A stretch of DNA of 64,000 nucleotides from Pigmentiphaga sp. H8 (GCF_003854895.1 NZ_CP033966.1:5332001-5396000), one strand, 5' to 3'. Shown: positions 32,512-40,955, counted from the stretch's first letter. The notes: generated by a model not told the origin, from the letters alone. Made by a program: numbers and translations.

Positions 32512-33389
32512 CCACGGAAGACCCGCTGCGCGTCGCGCTGGCGCAGGTGCGGCCGGGCCCGGACCTGGACCGCAACCTGGACGAGCTGGCGGCCATGGCC
32601 CTGCAGGCGCGCCGCAAGGGCGCGCAGTGGCTGCTGCTGCCCGAGTACGCCGCCATGCTGCACAGCAGCCGGCAGGCCATGCGGGCCGCGGCCGACCGCG
32701 CCGACGACGTCGAGGCCGCCGTGCGCAGCCTGGCGCGGGACCTGGGCATGTGGGTGCTGCTGGGCTCGATGGTGGTGCCCGACGGCCCGCAGCGCATGTT
32801 CAACCGCAGCCTGCTGTTCGACGCCGAAGGCCGCCTGGCCGCCCGCTACGACAAGCTTCACCTGTTCGACGCCACGCTGCCCGATGGCCGGACGATACGC
32901 GAATCGTCCGCCTATACCGCGGGCGACGAGGCCGTCGCGGTCGATACCCCCTGGGGGCGCGTGGGACTTTCCATCTGCTACGACCTGCGCTTTCCCGGCC
33001 TGTACCGGGCGCTGGCGCTGGCCGGCGCGCAGATCCTCGTGGTCCCCGCCGCCTTCGCCCGCGCCACCGGCGCCGCCCACTGGCATGCGCTGCTGCGCGC
33101 CCGCGCGATCGAGAACGGTGCCTTCGTGCTGGCCCCCGCCACCTGCGGCGACAGCCCCGGCGGCCGGGCCAGCTACGGCCACAGCCTGGCGCTGGGACCC
33201 TGGGGCGACACGCTGGGCGAACTGGACGACGAACCCGGCTGCCTGGTCGTTCCGCTGGACCTGGCCGCCGTGGCCCGGGTCCGCGCGGAACTGCCCGGCC
33301 TGTCCCACGAACGCGCGTTCAGCCTGCGGCTGGCCGGCCCTTCACCCTTTGTCCCTTCCGACGGAATGCCTCATGACACAACCGCATGA
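32508..33389 (+). CDS. carbon-nitrogen hydrolase (nitrilase superfamily)
   Basis: 293-residue amidase-like enzyme. The catalytic triad is visible: Glu in LLLPEYAAM, Lys in YDKLHLFDA and Cys in LSICYDLRFPGLYRAL. The overall pattern is closest to the Nit/omega-amidase branch rather than to true nitrilases. Its ATG overlaps the BKACE stop (ATGA), so the two are translationally coupled and the substrate of the pathway probably contains an amide or yields one. Cytosolic; no signal peptide. Confidence 0.87.
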   Translation: MTTEDPLRVALAQVRPGPDLDRNLDELAAMALQARRKGAQWLLLPEYAAMLHSSRQAMRAAADRADDVEAAVRSLARDLGMWVLLGSMVVPDGPQRMFNRSLLFDAEGRLAARYDKLHLFDATLPDGRTIRESSAYTAGDEAVAVDTPWGRVGLSICYDLRFPGLYRALALAGAQILVVPAAFARATGAAHWHALLRARAIENGAFVLAPATCGDSPGGRASYGHSLALGPWGDTLGELDDEPGCLVVPLDLAAVARVRAELPGLSHERAFSLRLAGPSPFVPSDGMPHDTTA

Positions 33390-33774
33390 ACAGCGCTCGC
33401 CCGCCCGGCCGAGCCAGCCTTCGAACCTTCGCTCGCGCTACGTCGACGCAGCCGCCATGGCCTGGCATCCGACCGACTTTCCCGGCATCGACATGAAAAT
33501 CCTTTACGCCGATGCCGACAGCGGCATGTCGACCATCCTGTTCCGGATGGCGCCCGGCTCGGTCGTGCCCCTGCACGAACACACGGCGCTGGAGCAGACC
33601 TACATCCTGTCCGGACGCCTGGTGGACGACGAGGGCGAAGTAGGACCGGGGGGATTCGTCTGGCGGCCGGGCGGCAACATCCACATCGCCCGCGCCCCGG
33701 AAGGCGCGACCTTCCTGTCGGTCTTCATGAAGCCCAACCGCTTCTTCGGCGGAGCGAAGTTCTTCACCGACTGA
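33373..33774 (+). CDS. cupin-domain protein (ChrR/acetylacetone-dioxygenase type)
   Basis: 133 residues with a single cupin: GSVVPLHEHTALEQTYILSGRLVDDEGEVGPGGF supplies motif 1 (two His, Glu), and WRPGGNIHIARAPEGATFLSV motif 2 (His). Small metal cupins of this kind include dioxygenases and isomerases. It overlaps the nitrilase gene by 17 bases and is the last gene of the operon, converging on the lpxL-like gene. The reaction is not known. Confidence 0.82.
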   Translation: MTQPHEQRSPARPSQPSNLRSRYVDAAAMAWHPTDFPGIDMKILYADADSGMSTILFRMAPGSVVPLHEHTALEQTYILSGRLVDDEGEVGPGGFVWRPGGNIHIARAPEGATFLSVFMKPNRFFGGAKFFTD

Positions 33775-33782
33775 AGCGCGCG

Positions 33783-34628
33783 TCATGCCGCGGGCGGGGT
33801 CTCGCCGCGTGGCGCCTTGTAGCGGTTGTAGCCCCACAGGTACTGCTCGGGACAACGGCGGATCATGGCCTCCATGCCGGCGTTGACCCAGGCGGCCTGG
33901 TCCTCCGCCGTCTCGGGCACCGGGCCGGGCAGCCGCACGAAATGGACCTTCCAGCCCTGCCCGCCGGGCAGGCGTTCGCCCGCCGCCAGCACCACGGCGG
34001 CGCCGGTCTGCGCCGCCAGCCGGCCGGGCAGCACCATGCTGAACGCGGGCTTGCCGAAGAACGGCGCCCACACACCTTCGCCGTTGCCGGGGACCTGGTC
34101 CGGCAGGATGCCGATCGCCTCGCCGCGGCGCAGGGCCCGCACCAGCTGGCGCACGCCCTGCAGATTGGCGGGTGCGGTATCCAGGTTGGGCCCGCGCCGG
34201 CCGCCCTCGACCAGTTGCGATACCCAGGCCTTGCGCGGCGGCCGGTACAGCACCGTGATGGGGCCGCCCCGGTGGGCGTAGTAGCGCGCCGCGACTTCGA
34301 AGCAGCCCAGGTGCGGCGTCAGGAACAGGATGCCCTTGCCCTCGTCCAGCGCGCCCTGCACGGCATCCCAGTCATCGGTGCGGCACTCGGCCAGCGCCCG
34401 GTCGGGCCTGAACCAGACGCGCGGGATCTCCAGCGCGCCCTCGCCGGCGGCGGCGGCCGAACGGCGCGCGAAGTCCTCGCCCCGATAGCCGCCCAGGGCG
34501 GCGTTGGCGCGCAGGCGCGCGGCATAGTCGGCGGAACTGCGATACACCAGCAATCCCAGGCAGCGCCCCAGGCGGTGCAGCCAGCCCAGCGGCAGCCGCG
34601 CGAGCAAACGATAGAAAGTCAGCAGCAT
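33783..34628 (-). CDS. lysophospholipid/lipid A acyltransferase, LpxL (HtrB) family
   Basis: 281-residue inner-membrane acyltransferase that adds a secondary acyl chain to lipid A. The catalytic HX4(D/E) motif is HLGCFE near residues 108-113, with LPDQVPGNGEGVWAPFFGKPA and the C-terminal PEQYLWGYNRYK typical of the family. A short hydrophobic N-terminal segment (LLTFYRLLARLPLGWLHRLG) anchors it. ATG 34628 preferred over 34694. It lies back to back with metK, an arrangement common in betaproteobacteria. Confidence 0.88.
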   Translation of the reverse strand: MLLTFYRLLARLPLGWLHRLGRCLGLLVYRSSADYAARLRANAALGGYRGEDFARRSAAAAGEGALEIPRVWFRPDRALAECRTDDWDAVQGALDEGKGILFLTPHLGCFEVAARYYAHRGGPITVLYRPPRKAWVSQLVEGGRRGPNLDTAPANLQGVRQLVRALRRGEAIGILPDQVPGNGEGVWAPFFGKPAFSMVLPGRLAAQTGAAVVLAAGERLPGGQGWKVHFVRLPGPVPETAEDQAAWVNAGMEAMIRRCPEQYLWGYNRYKAPRGETPPAA

Positions 34629-34707
34629 CGAACGATCCGAACCTCGAAGAACAAGCCCCGCGGCCACCATGCCGGCAGGGGGGGTGGGCTCCATCCGGAT
34701 TTTCCCC

Positions 34708-34713
34708 TAAAAT
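34708..34713 (+). promoter_or_regulatory. -10 element of metK
   Basis: TAAAAT seven bases before the first base-paired nucleotide of the SAM-II-like aptamer, so transcription would start at the riboswitch. No good -35 was identified. Confidence 0.5.
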
Positions 34714-34719
34714 GGAAAA

Positions 34720-34797
34720 GATCGCCGAGTTAACAGACAACTTGCGGGGCGATCGCGGCGCCGGTCCGTCCGGTGCGCGCATAAATGCCGCTAAAGC
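34720..34797 (+). ncRNA. SAM-II-like riboswitch in the metK leader
   Basis: Stem P1 is perfect: GATCGCC (34720-34726) pairs with GGCGATC (34748-34754). Loop 1 starts GAGTTAAC, close to the SAM-II GAUUUAA, and ends CTTGCGG. After P1 comes ATAAATG-CC-GCTAAAG (34781-34796), matching the conserved 3' element AUAAAUG-NN-GCUAAA of SAM-II. A 26-base hairpin (34755-34780, arms near GCGCCGG/CCGGTGCGC) is inserted where compact SAM-II RNAs have a short linker. Expected action: SAM binding forms the pseudoknot and represses metK, probably by blocking initiation, since the coding start lies about 100 bases later. Confidence 0.78.
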
Positions 34798-34894
34798 GTC
34801 GCTGCTCGCCACAGGTCCAAGACCCAGCAACGTGCAACACGCCGCGGAACCGATAGCCGGCGTGCGCGCCGGTCAGCTTTCAAAGGACTATCGA

Positions 34895-36055
34895 GTGGCC
34901 AATTCCTACCTCTTCACTTCGGAATCCGTCTCCGAAGGACACCCCGACAAAGTCGCCGACCAGGTCTCGGATGCCATCCTGGACGCCATCCTCGCGCAGG
35001 ACCCGACCTCGCGCGTGGCCGCGGAAACGCTGTGCAACACCGGCCTGGTCGTGCTGGCGGGCGAGATCACCACGCGCGCCAACGTCGACTACATCCAGGT
35101 CGCGCGCGACACCATCAAGCGCATCGGCTACGACAACACCGACTACGGCATCGACTACAAGGGCTGCGCGGTGCTGGTCGCCTACGACAAGCAGTCGCCC
35201 GACATCGCCCAGGGCGTGGACCGCGCCTCGGACGACTACCTGAACCAGGGCGCCGGCGACCAGGGCCTGATGTTCGGCTACGCCTGCACCGAAACGCCCG
35301 ACCTGATGCCCGCGCCGATCTGGTACGCGCACCGCCTGGTCCAGCGCCAGAGCGAGCTGCGCAAGGACGGCCGCCTGCCGTGGCTGCGCCCGGACGCCAA
35401 GTCCCAGGTCACCTTCCGCTACGTCGACGGCAAGCCGGTCGAGGTCGACACCGTGGTGCTGTCCACCCAGCACTCGCCCGACGTCAGCCAGGACACCATC
35501 CGCGAAGCCGTCATCGAAGAGATCATCAAGAAGACCTTCACCGACGGCCTGATCACCGACAAAACCCGCTACCTGGTCAACCCGACCGGCCGCTTCGTCA
35601 TCGGCGGCCCGCAGGGCGACTGCGGCCTGACCGGCCGCAAGATCATCGTCGACACCTACGGCGGCGCATGCCCGCACGGCGGCGGCGCGTTCTCGGGCAA
35701 GGATCCGTCCAAGGTCGACCGCTCGGCCGCCTATGCCGCCCGCTACGTGGCCAAGAACATCGTCGCCGCGGGCCTGGCCACGCGCGCGCAGATCCAGGTC
35801 AGCTACGCCATCGGTGTGGCCGAGCCCATCAACATCACGGTCGACACCTACGGTACCGGCGTCATCCCCGACGACCAGATCGCCAAGCTGGTACGCGAGC
35901 ACTTCGACCTGCGTCCGAAGGGCATCGTCAACATGCTGGACCTGCTGCGCCCGATCTACCAGAAGTCGGCCGCCTACGGCCACTTCGGCCGCTCGGAGCC
36001 GGAGTTCAGCTGGGAAGCCACCGACAAGGCGGCGGCGCTGCGGTCGGCGCGTTAA
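34895..36055 (+). CDS. metK: S-adenosylmethionine synthetase
   Basis: Makes SAM from methionine and ATP. The 386-residue product starts (GTG 34895) with ANSYLFTSESVSEGHPDKVADQVSDAILD, including the catalytic His and Asp, then GDQGLMFGYA, GRFVIGGPQGDCGLTGRKIIVDTYGG and the glycine-rich GGGAFSGKDPSKVDRS loop that binds ATP. AAAGGAC precedes the start. The open frame extends 61 codons upstream through the riboswitch leader, which is not coding. ahcY and metF elsewhere in the window complete much of the methyl cycle. Confidence 0.97.
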   Translation: MANSYLFTSESVSEGHPDKVADQVSDAILDAILAQDPTSRVAAETLCNTGLVVLAGEITTRANVDYIQVARDTIKRIGYDNTDYGIDYKGCAVLVAYDKQSPDIAQGVDRASDDYLNQGAGDQGLMFGYACTETPDLMPAPIWYAHRLVQRQSELRKDGRLPWLRPDAKSQVTFRYVDGKPVEVDTVVLSTQHSPDVSQDTIREAVIEEIIKKTFTDGLITDKTRYLVNPTGRFVIGGPQGDCGLTGRKIIVDTYGGACPHGGGAFSGKDPSKVDRSAAYAARYVAKNIVAAGLATRAQIQVSYAIGVAEPINITVDTYGTGVIPDDQIAKLVREHFDLRPKGIVNMLDLLRPIYQKSAAYGHFGRSEPEFSWEATDKAAALRSAR

Positions 36056-36062
36056 CTCCCCG

Positions 36063-36953
36063 CTACCCGCTGAACTCGCCGTAGACTTCGCGCGGGTTGC
36101 GGACCAGGATCCGTTCGAGCACCGAACGGTCCTCCACCCACTCGGCCAGCAGGTCGAACAGGTCGCCGTCGTTGGGCATGCCCCTGCCCTGCATGTTCGT
36201 GTGCGGCCAGTCGCTGCCCCACAGCAGGCGTTCGGGCGCATGACGCACCAGGGCGCGTGCCAGGGGAGTGACCTCGGAATAGGGGTAGTCCTGCGCCGTG
36301 CTGCGCATCGGACCCGAAATTTTCACCCACACGCGCCCGGTATCCAGCAGCTCCAGCAGCCGCCGGAAGGCCGGCTGGTCCACTCCGCCCGCGGCGGGGA
36401 TGCAGGCGAAGTGATCCAGCACGATGCGGTTGGGCAGGCGCAGCAACGCATCGGCATGCTCGACCAGATCGGTGCCGTGGGGATAGAACTGTACGTGCCA
36501 GCCGAACTCCGCGATCAGTTCGGGAATGCGCGGCGACGACAACCGGGGCAAGGCGCCGCGGTGGCCATGGCTGACGAAGCGGGCGCCGCGCACGCCCAGC
36601 GCGTCGAGCTCGGCCACGCGGGCGCGGTCCACGTCGTCGGGCAGCAGCGCCACGCCGCGAAAACGATCCGGGAAACGCCGCAGCACCTCGGCCAGGTGGT
36701 CCGGATTCTGGCCGTAGCCGGCGCCGCTGACCACCACCGCGCCGGACAATCCCAAGGTGTCCTGCAAGGCGATGTTGGTCTCGGGCAGCGCGTCCGCCGA
36801 GCGGTACTTGCTGCCCGGGTGGAACGGATAGCGGCTGGCGGGTCCGAACAGGTGCACGTGGCAATCGATGGCGCCCGCCGGCGCGGCCAGCCGGGGCTTG
36901 CGCGGATGCGGATCGGGCGGCGGCGTCAGCGGAAGCGCGTTCTGGCCGGACAT
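36063..36953 (-). CDS. amidohydrolase (TIM-barrel, 2-pyrone-4,6-dicarboxylate hydrolase-like)
   Basis: 296-residue metal-dependent hydrolase of the amidohydrolase-2 group. Metal ligands are expected in DCHVHLFGP (residues about 30-38), HFACIP and LLWGSDWPHTN. The nearest described functions are lactonases and decarboxylases of aromatic ring-cleavage products (LigI-like), but the substrate is not determined. ATG 36953 is preceded by GGAG; an ATG at 36965 overlapping the Bug 4 stop (TGATG) is an alternative. It forms a pair with Bug 4. Confidence 0.86.
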   Translation of the reverse strand: MSGQNALPLTPPPDPHPRKPRLAAPAGAIDCHVHLFGPASRYPFHPGSKYRSADALPETNIALQDTLGLSGAVVVSGAGYGQNPDHLAEVLRRFPDRFRGVALLPDDVDRARVAELDALGVRGARFVSHGHRGALPRLSSPRIPELIAEFGWHVQFYPHGTDLVEHADALLRLPNRIVLDHFACIPAAGGVDQPAFRRLLELLDTGRVWVKISGPMRSTAQDYPYSEVTPLARALVRHAPERLLWGSDWPHTNMQGRGMPNDGDLFDLLAEWVEDRSVLERILVRNPREVYGEFSG

Positions 36954-36964
36954 GGGGTTCTCCA

Positions 36965-37954
36965 TCAGTTCGCGGTGATGCGGGCACGCCGCACCACGTC
37001 CTTCCATTGCCGGATCTCGGCCGAGATCATCGCGGCGAAATCTTCGGGCGTGCTGGTCCTGGGCTCCACGCCCGCCGCCTGCAACTGGCTGTTCCAGACG
37101 GGGTCCTTGCCGATATCCGCCATCGTCCGGTTCAGCACGTCGATCACCTCGCGCGGCGTACCCGCCGGCGCCAGCACGCCCAGCCACAGGAGGCCTTCGT
37201 AGCCCGGCACGCCGGACTCGGCAATGGTCGGCACGTCGGGCAGCAACGCCGAGCGCTTCGCGCTGGCGATGGCCAGCGGCTTGATCCTGCCGCCGGCGAA
37301 ATGCGGCTGCGAGGTGGTGACCGTGTCCATCTTGACCGCGATCTGGCCGCCCAGCAGGTCGTTGAGCGCCGGCGCCGCACCTTTGTACGGCACGTGCACG
37401 ACCTGGATGCCGAGCCGCTCCAGCAGGAGTTCCGTCGTGACGTGGGGCAGCGTGCCGTTGCCCGCCGATCCGTAGGTCAGCTTGCCCGGGTTCTTGCGGG
37501 CGAAATCGACGAAGCCCTTGAAATCGTCGAAGGGCTGGTTGCCGCTGGCCACCAGCAGCTCGGGAATCTGCGCGACGAGTCCGATGGGCGCGAAGTCCTT
37601 TTCCGTATCGAAGGACAGGCGCGGCGTGATCGCCGGATTGATGGTGTGGTTGGGCGTCGTGAACAGCAGCGTGTAGCCGTCGGGCGCCGCGCGCGCGACG
37701 CGCTGGGTGGAGATCACGCCGCCGGCGCCGGGAACGTTCTCGACCACGAACTGCGCGTCGAGCCGCCGGCCGAGCTGCGCGGCCAGCATGCGCGCCACGG
37801 CGTCCACCGATCCGCCGGCCGAGAACGGCACCACCAGCGTGACCGGCCGGGACGGATAGCGGGCAGCCTGCGCCGGAGCGGCCAGCGCCACACTCGCGGC
37901 AAGGCAGGCGGCGGCATGCAGCCACGCGCGACGGACAGGGTATGGGCACGGCAT
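36965..37954 (-). CDS. Bug-family solute receptor (Bug 4)
   Basis: 329 residues: signal peptide (AWLHAAACLAASVALAAPAQA), YPSRPVTLVVPFSAGGSVD, PDGYTLLFTTPNHTIN, VVHVPYKGAAPALNDLLGG, and DVPTIAESGVPGYEGLLWLG. Transcribed with the amidohydrolase downstream and divergent from LysR 2. The arrangement suggests that the receptor supplies the amidohydrolase substrate, such as a lactone or cyclic dicarboxylate; this is inference. Confidence 0.92.
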   Translation of the reverse strand: MPCPYPVRRAWLHAAACLAASVALAAPAQAARYPSRPVTLVVPFSAGGSVDAVARMLAAQLGRRLDAQFVVENVPGAGGVISTQRVARAAPDGYTLLFTTPNHTINPAITPRLSFDTEKDFAPIGLVAQIPELLVASGNQPFDDFKGFVDFARKNPGKLTYGSAGNGTLPHVTTELLLERLGIQVVHVPYKGAAPALNDLLGGQIAVKMDTVTTSQPHFAGGRIKPLAIASAKRSALLPDVPTIAESGVPGYEGLLWLGVLAPAGTPREVIDVLNRTMADIGKDPVWNSQLQAAGVEPRTSTPEDFAAMISAEIRQWKDVVRRARITAN

Positions 37955-38012
37955 CGGGTCTCGCCTCCTGGTTTGCGGGACGCTGAGCTTAGAGGTCCCG
38001 CCGGGCCCGCTT

Positions 38013-38027
38013 CAAATGATTGTTTTG
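38013..38027. promoter_or_regulatory. candidate LysR 2 site upstream of Bug 4
   Basis: CAAATGATTGTTTTG, arms CAAA and TTTG seven bases apart. The reverse complement of the site at 39030-39044 matches it at 12 of 15 bases. It lies between the divergent Bug 4 and LysR 2 genes. Confidence 0.5.
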
Positions 38028-38108
38028 CACCTCTCCATGAATTCCTTGCATGCCGCCCCCCGCGTGATGATGATGTCGCTGTGCCGTTTCTCCCCCGACG
38101 AGGCATCC

Positions 38109-39023
38109 ATGCAAATCGATTTCCTCGGCATGCAGGCCTTTCTCTGCATCGTCGAGCAAGGCGGCTTCCTGCCGGCCGCCACCCACCTGAATCTGTCCCA
38201 GACGGCGGTCAGCCACCGCCTGCGCAAGCTGGAGGACAGCCTGGGCATGAAGCTGCTGACCCGCACCACGCGCGCGATCACACTGACCGACGCCGGCCGC
38301 GCCTTGCTGCCGCGCGTGCGCAAGGCCATGCAGGAACTGGAACTGTCCTACGACACGGTGCGCCAGCACGCCGGCACCGCGCCGCGCTGGCTGGTGTTCG
38401 GCTGCCTGCCGACCCTGGCGATCACCCAGTTGTCGCCGGCGCTGCTGCGCTTCGCGACGCGGCATCCGGACATCTCGGTGCGCGTGCTGGACGACTCCAT
38501 CGGCGAGATCGCCGAGCACGTGCACAACGGCACCGCGGCCTTCGGCGTGTCGCTGGCCAGCTCGAACCGGTTCGGCCTGGACATGGACGTGTTCGCCGAA
38601 GAACCGTTCGTGTTGGCCTGCCCGCCCCGCCATCGCCTGGCGCGGGCCAGGGAAGTGGATTGGGAACGCCTGCGCGGCGAACCCCTGATCCGCATCAGCC
38701 TGCCCGCCGGCAACGCGGCCACCATCGACGACGCGCTGGGCGATCGCCGCCTGCGGTTCCGCTGGGCCTACGAGGCCCAGCACACGTCGATCGCGCTGGA
38801 CTTCGTCGCCAACGGACTGGGACTGACCGTGGTGCCGGCGCTGTCGGCCACCAAGGCTCCCGGCGTGGTCACGCGTCCGCTGGCCGGCCCCGCGGTGGCG
38901 CGACATCTGGCGGTGGTGACGCGCCACGGCGCCGTGCTTGCCCCGGCCGCGCAGGCCATGCGCGACCTGCTCGTGGCCGAGATCCGGGGCCGCCTGGCGG
39001 CGGTCCATGAACGGCGCGCATGA
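38109..39023 (+). CDS. LysR-family regulator (LysR 2)
   Basis: 304-residue regulator with the DNA-binding helices in MQAFLCIVEQGGFLPAATHLNLSQTAVSHRLRKLEDSLG and an effector domain starting near WLVFGCLPTLAITQL. ATG 38109 places the HTH at the usual distance from the start; 31 upstream codons in frame are rejected. It sits between a leftward Bug 4/amidohydrolase operon and a rightward Bug 5/amidohydrolase operon, and a like palindrome precedes each, so it may control both. Confidence 0.9.
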   Translation: MQIDFLGMQAFLCIVEQGGFLPAATHLNLSQTAVSHRLRKLEDSLGMKLLTRTTRAITLTDAGRALLPRVRKAMQELELSYDTVRQHAGTAPRWLVFGCLPTLAITQLSPALLRFATRHPDISVRVLDDSIGEIAEHVHNGTAAFGVSLASSNRFGLDMDVFAEEPFVLACPPRHRLARAREVDWERLRGEPLIRISLPAGNAATIDDALGDRRLRFRWAYEAQHTSIALDFVANGLGLTVVPALSATKAPGVVTRPLAGPAVARHLAVVTRHGAVLAPAAQAMRDLLVAEIRGRLAAVHERRA

Positions 39024-39029
39024 ATCCGC

Positions 39030-39044
39030 CAAACAATTCATTTG
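39030..39044. promoter_or_regulatory. candidate LysR 2 site upstream of Bug 5
   Basis: CAAACAATTCATTTG, arms CAAA and TTTG around seven bases. Found about 95 bases before the Bug 5 start and just after the LysR 2 stop; the partner of the site at 38013-38027 in the opposite orientation. Confidence 0.5.
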
Positions 39045-39138
39045 TCCGCGCCACCCCGACTGCCTAGACTGGCGGCGAATCGACGGTCCTCCCGCATGCT
39101 CCCGGCGCGGGCCCGGACCGCGCCACGAGGAGACCGCC

Positions 39139-40110
39139 ATGTTCCACCGCGCCGCGCGGCCCATTGCCGCCGCGCTGATGTTCGCCGCCATCGCCCCGCT
39201 CCACGCGCAGGACGACCGCTACCCCGAGCAGCCCATCCGCGTGGTCGTGCCCTTCGGCGTCGGCGGGCTGGCCGACATCTCGCTGCGCCTGGTCACGCAG
39301 CGCCTGTCCGAACGCCTGGGCCAGCAGGTCGTGGTCGAGAACAAGCCCGGCGCGGGCGGCGTGGTGGCCGCCAACGCCGTGCTGGGCGCGCCGCACGACG
39401 GCTACACGCTGGCGGTATTCGCCAACGGCACGGCGATCAGCAAGACGCTTTTCAAGCTGCCCTACGATCCCGTCGCCGATTTCGAGCCCATCTCCACCGT
39501 CGCCTACTTCGACCTGGTGCTGCTGACCAACGCCAAGGGCAAGCTGCAATCCCTGCCCGCGCTGCTGGCCGAGGGCAAGAAACGCCAGTTGGTGCTGGGC
39601 ACCATCAACCCGGGCAGCACGCAGAACCTGTCGGCTGAACTGTTCAAGTCCATGGCCGGCGTCGACGCCATGATCGTGCCTTTCAAGAGCACGCCCGAAG
39701 TGCTGACCGCCTTGCTGCGCGGCGACGTCGACGTGATGTTCGAGTCGTATGCCGCGCTCAGGGGCGCCATCACGTCGGGCCAGGCAACGCCGATCGCGGC
39801 CACCGGCAGCCACCGCTCGAGCTGGTTGCCCAAGGTGCCCACCGTGGCCGAGAGCGGCGTGCCCGGCTATGAAGTCGCGGGCTGGAACGCCCTGTTCGCG
39901 CCGGCCGGCACGCCGCCCCGCAGGCTGGACCGCCTGAACGCCGCGTTGAACGAAGTGCTGCGCGAGCCCGCCATCCGCCAGCGCCTGGAGGAACTCGGCA
40001 CGCAGGCCCAGGGCAGCACGCGCGGGGAACTCGCCGACGTGTTCAAGCGCGACATCGCCAAGTGGGCCGACGTCATCCGCAAGGCGGGCATCCCCATGCA
40101 GCAGAACTAG
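39139..40110 (+). CDS. Bug-family solute receptor (Bug 5)
   Basis: 323 residues with signal peptide ending near LHAQD, YPEQPIRVVVPFGVGGLAD, HDGYTLAVFANGTAIS, MIVPFKSTPEVLTALLRGD and KVPTVAESGVPGYEVAGWNALFAPAGT. The VPFK in place of the usual VPYK/R is a mild variation. It leads a two-gene unit with an amidohydrolase 13 bases downstream, mirroring the leftward pair across LysR 2. The ATG at 39139 follows GAGGAG. Confidence 0.92.
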   Translation: MFHRAARPIAAALMFAAIAPLHAQDDRYPEQPIRVVVPFGVGGLADISLRLVTQRLSERLGQQVVVENKPGAGGVVAANAVLGAPHDGYTLAVFANGTAISKTLFKLPYDPVADFEPISTVAYFDLVLLTNAKGKLQSLPALLAEGKKRQLVLGTINPGSTQNLSAELFKSMAGVDAMIVPFKSTPEVLTALLRGDVDVMFESYAALRGAITSGQATPIAATGSHRSSWLPKVPTVAESGVPGYEVAGWNALFAPAGTPPRRLDRLNAALNEVLREPAIRQRLEELGTQAQGSTRGELADVFKRDIAKWADVIRKAGIPMQQN

Positions 40111-40123
40111 CAGGAGTTTTTCC

Positions 40124-40936
40124 GTGACCTTCGCGATTTCCATGGCCGACGCCGTGCTGGTCGATGCCCACGTCCACGTCTTCACGCGCGACATGCCGCT
40201 CGTGCCCAATCCCCGGCACAGTCCGGACTACAGTTTCACGGTGGAGCAACTGCTCGACACCATGGACCGGCACGGCGTGCACTACGCCGTCATCGCCGCC
40301 GCCAGCCCCTGGGGGGACTACAACGACTACGTGCTCGAATCCCTGGGCAAGTCGGCGCGGCTGCGCGGCACCATCATCGCCGACCCCGCCGTGGAGAAGG
40401 TCTCGCTGGACGCCATGCACGCCGCCGGCATGCGGGGCGTGCGGCTGCCCTTCATCGGCCTGCCGGAACTGCCCGACCTGGACTCGTGGAACTATCGCAA
40501 GTTCCTGCGCCGGCTGGTGGACCTGGACTGGCACGTGCACGTGCACATCGAGGGGCCCCGGCTGCCGGCGGTGCTGCCCTTGCTCGAGCAATCGGGCGTG
40601 AAGATCGTCATCGATCACATCGGCCGGCCCGATCCGGTCTCGGGAACGGCCAGCGAAGGTTTTCAGGCCATGCTGCGATCGGTCCGCAAGGGCCGCACCT
40701 GGGTGAAGATGTCGGGCGCGTACCGGCTGGGAGCCAATGCCCGCGAATGCGCGCAGGCGCTGTACCGCGAAGTGGACGTGGACAGGCTGATGTGGGCCAG
40801 CGACTGCCCCTTCGTGGGCGCGGAATCGACCATGACCTACGAGGCCGCCATCACGTGGCTGGAGGAAACGATTCCGGACGCGGCCGACCGGCGCCGCATC
40901 TTCGGCGGCAACGCGCTGCGCTTCTATTTCTCGTGA
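40124..40936 (+). CDS. amidohydrolase (amidohydrolase-2 / LigI-like group)
   Basis: 270-residue TIM-barrel hydrolase. Metal-site motifs are DAHVHVFTRDMP near residues 14-25, HVHVHIEGP, VIDHIGRPDP and LMWASDCPFVG. It is a distant paralogue of the enzyme at 36063-36953; both pair with a Bug receptor and share one LysR gene between them, so they may handle related compounds. GTG 40124 has AGGAG at good spacing; ATG 40142 is an alternative. Converges on the aldo/keto reductase gene. Confidence 0.85.
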   Translation: MTFAISMADAVLVDAHVHVFTRDMPLVPNPRHSPDYSFTVEQLLDTMDRHGVHYAVIAAASPWGDYNDYVLESLGKSARLRGTIIADPAVEKVSLDAMHAAGMRGVRLPFIGLPELPDLDSWNYRKFLRRLVDLDWHVHVHIEGPRLPAVLPLLEQSGVKIVIDHIGRPDPVSGTASEGFQAMLRSVRKGRTWVKMSGAYRLGANARECAQALYREVDVDRLMWASDCPFVGAESTMTYEAAITWLEETIPDAADRRRIFGGNALRFYFS

Positions 40937-40955
40937 TCGACCGCGTCCGGCAGGT

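Noticed and set aside
36063..37949. A 628-codon frame suggesting a fusion of the amidohydrolase with an upstream domain.
   Set aside because: The upstream half is an out-of-frame reading of the Bug 4 gene, which has a full signal peptide and Bug motifs in its own frame.
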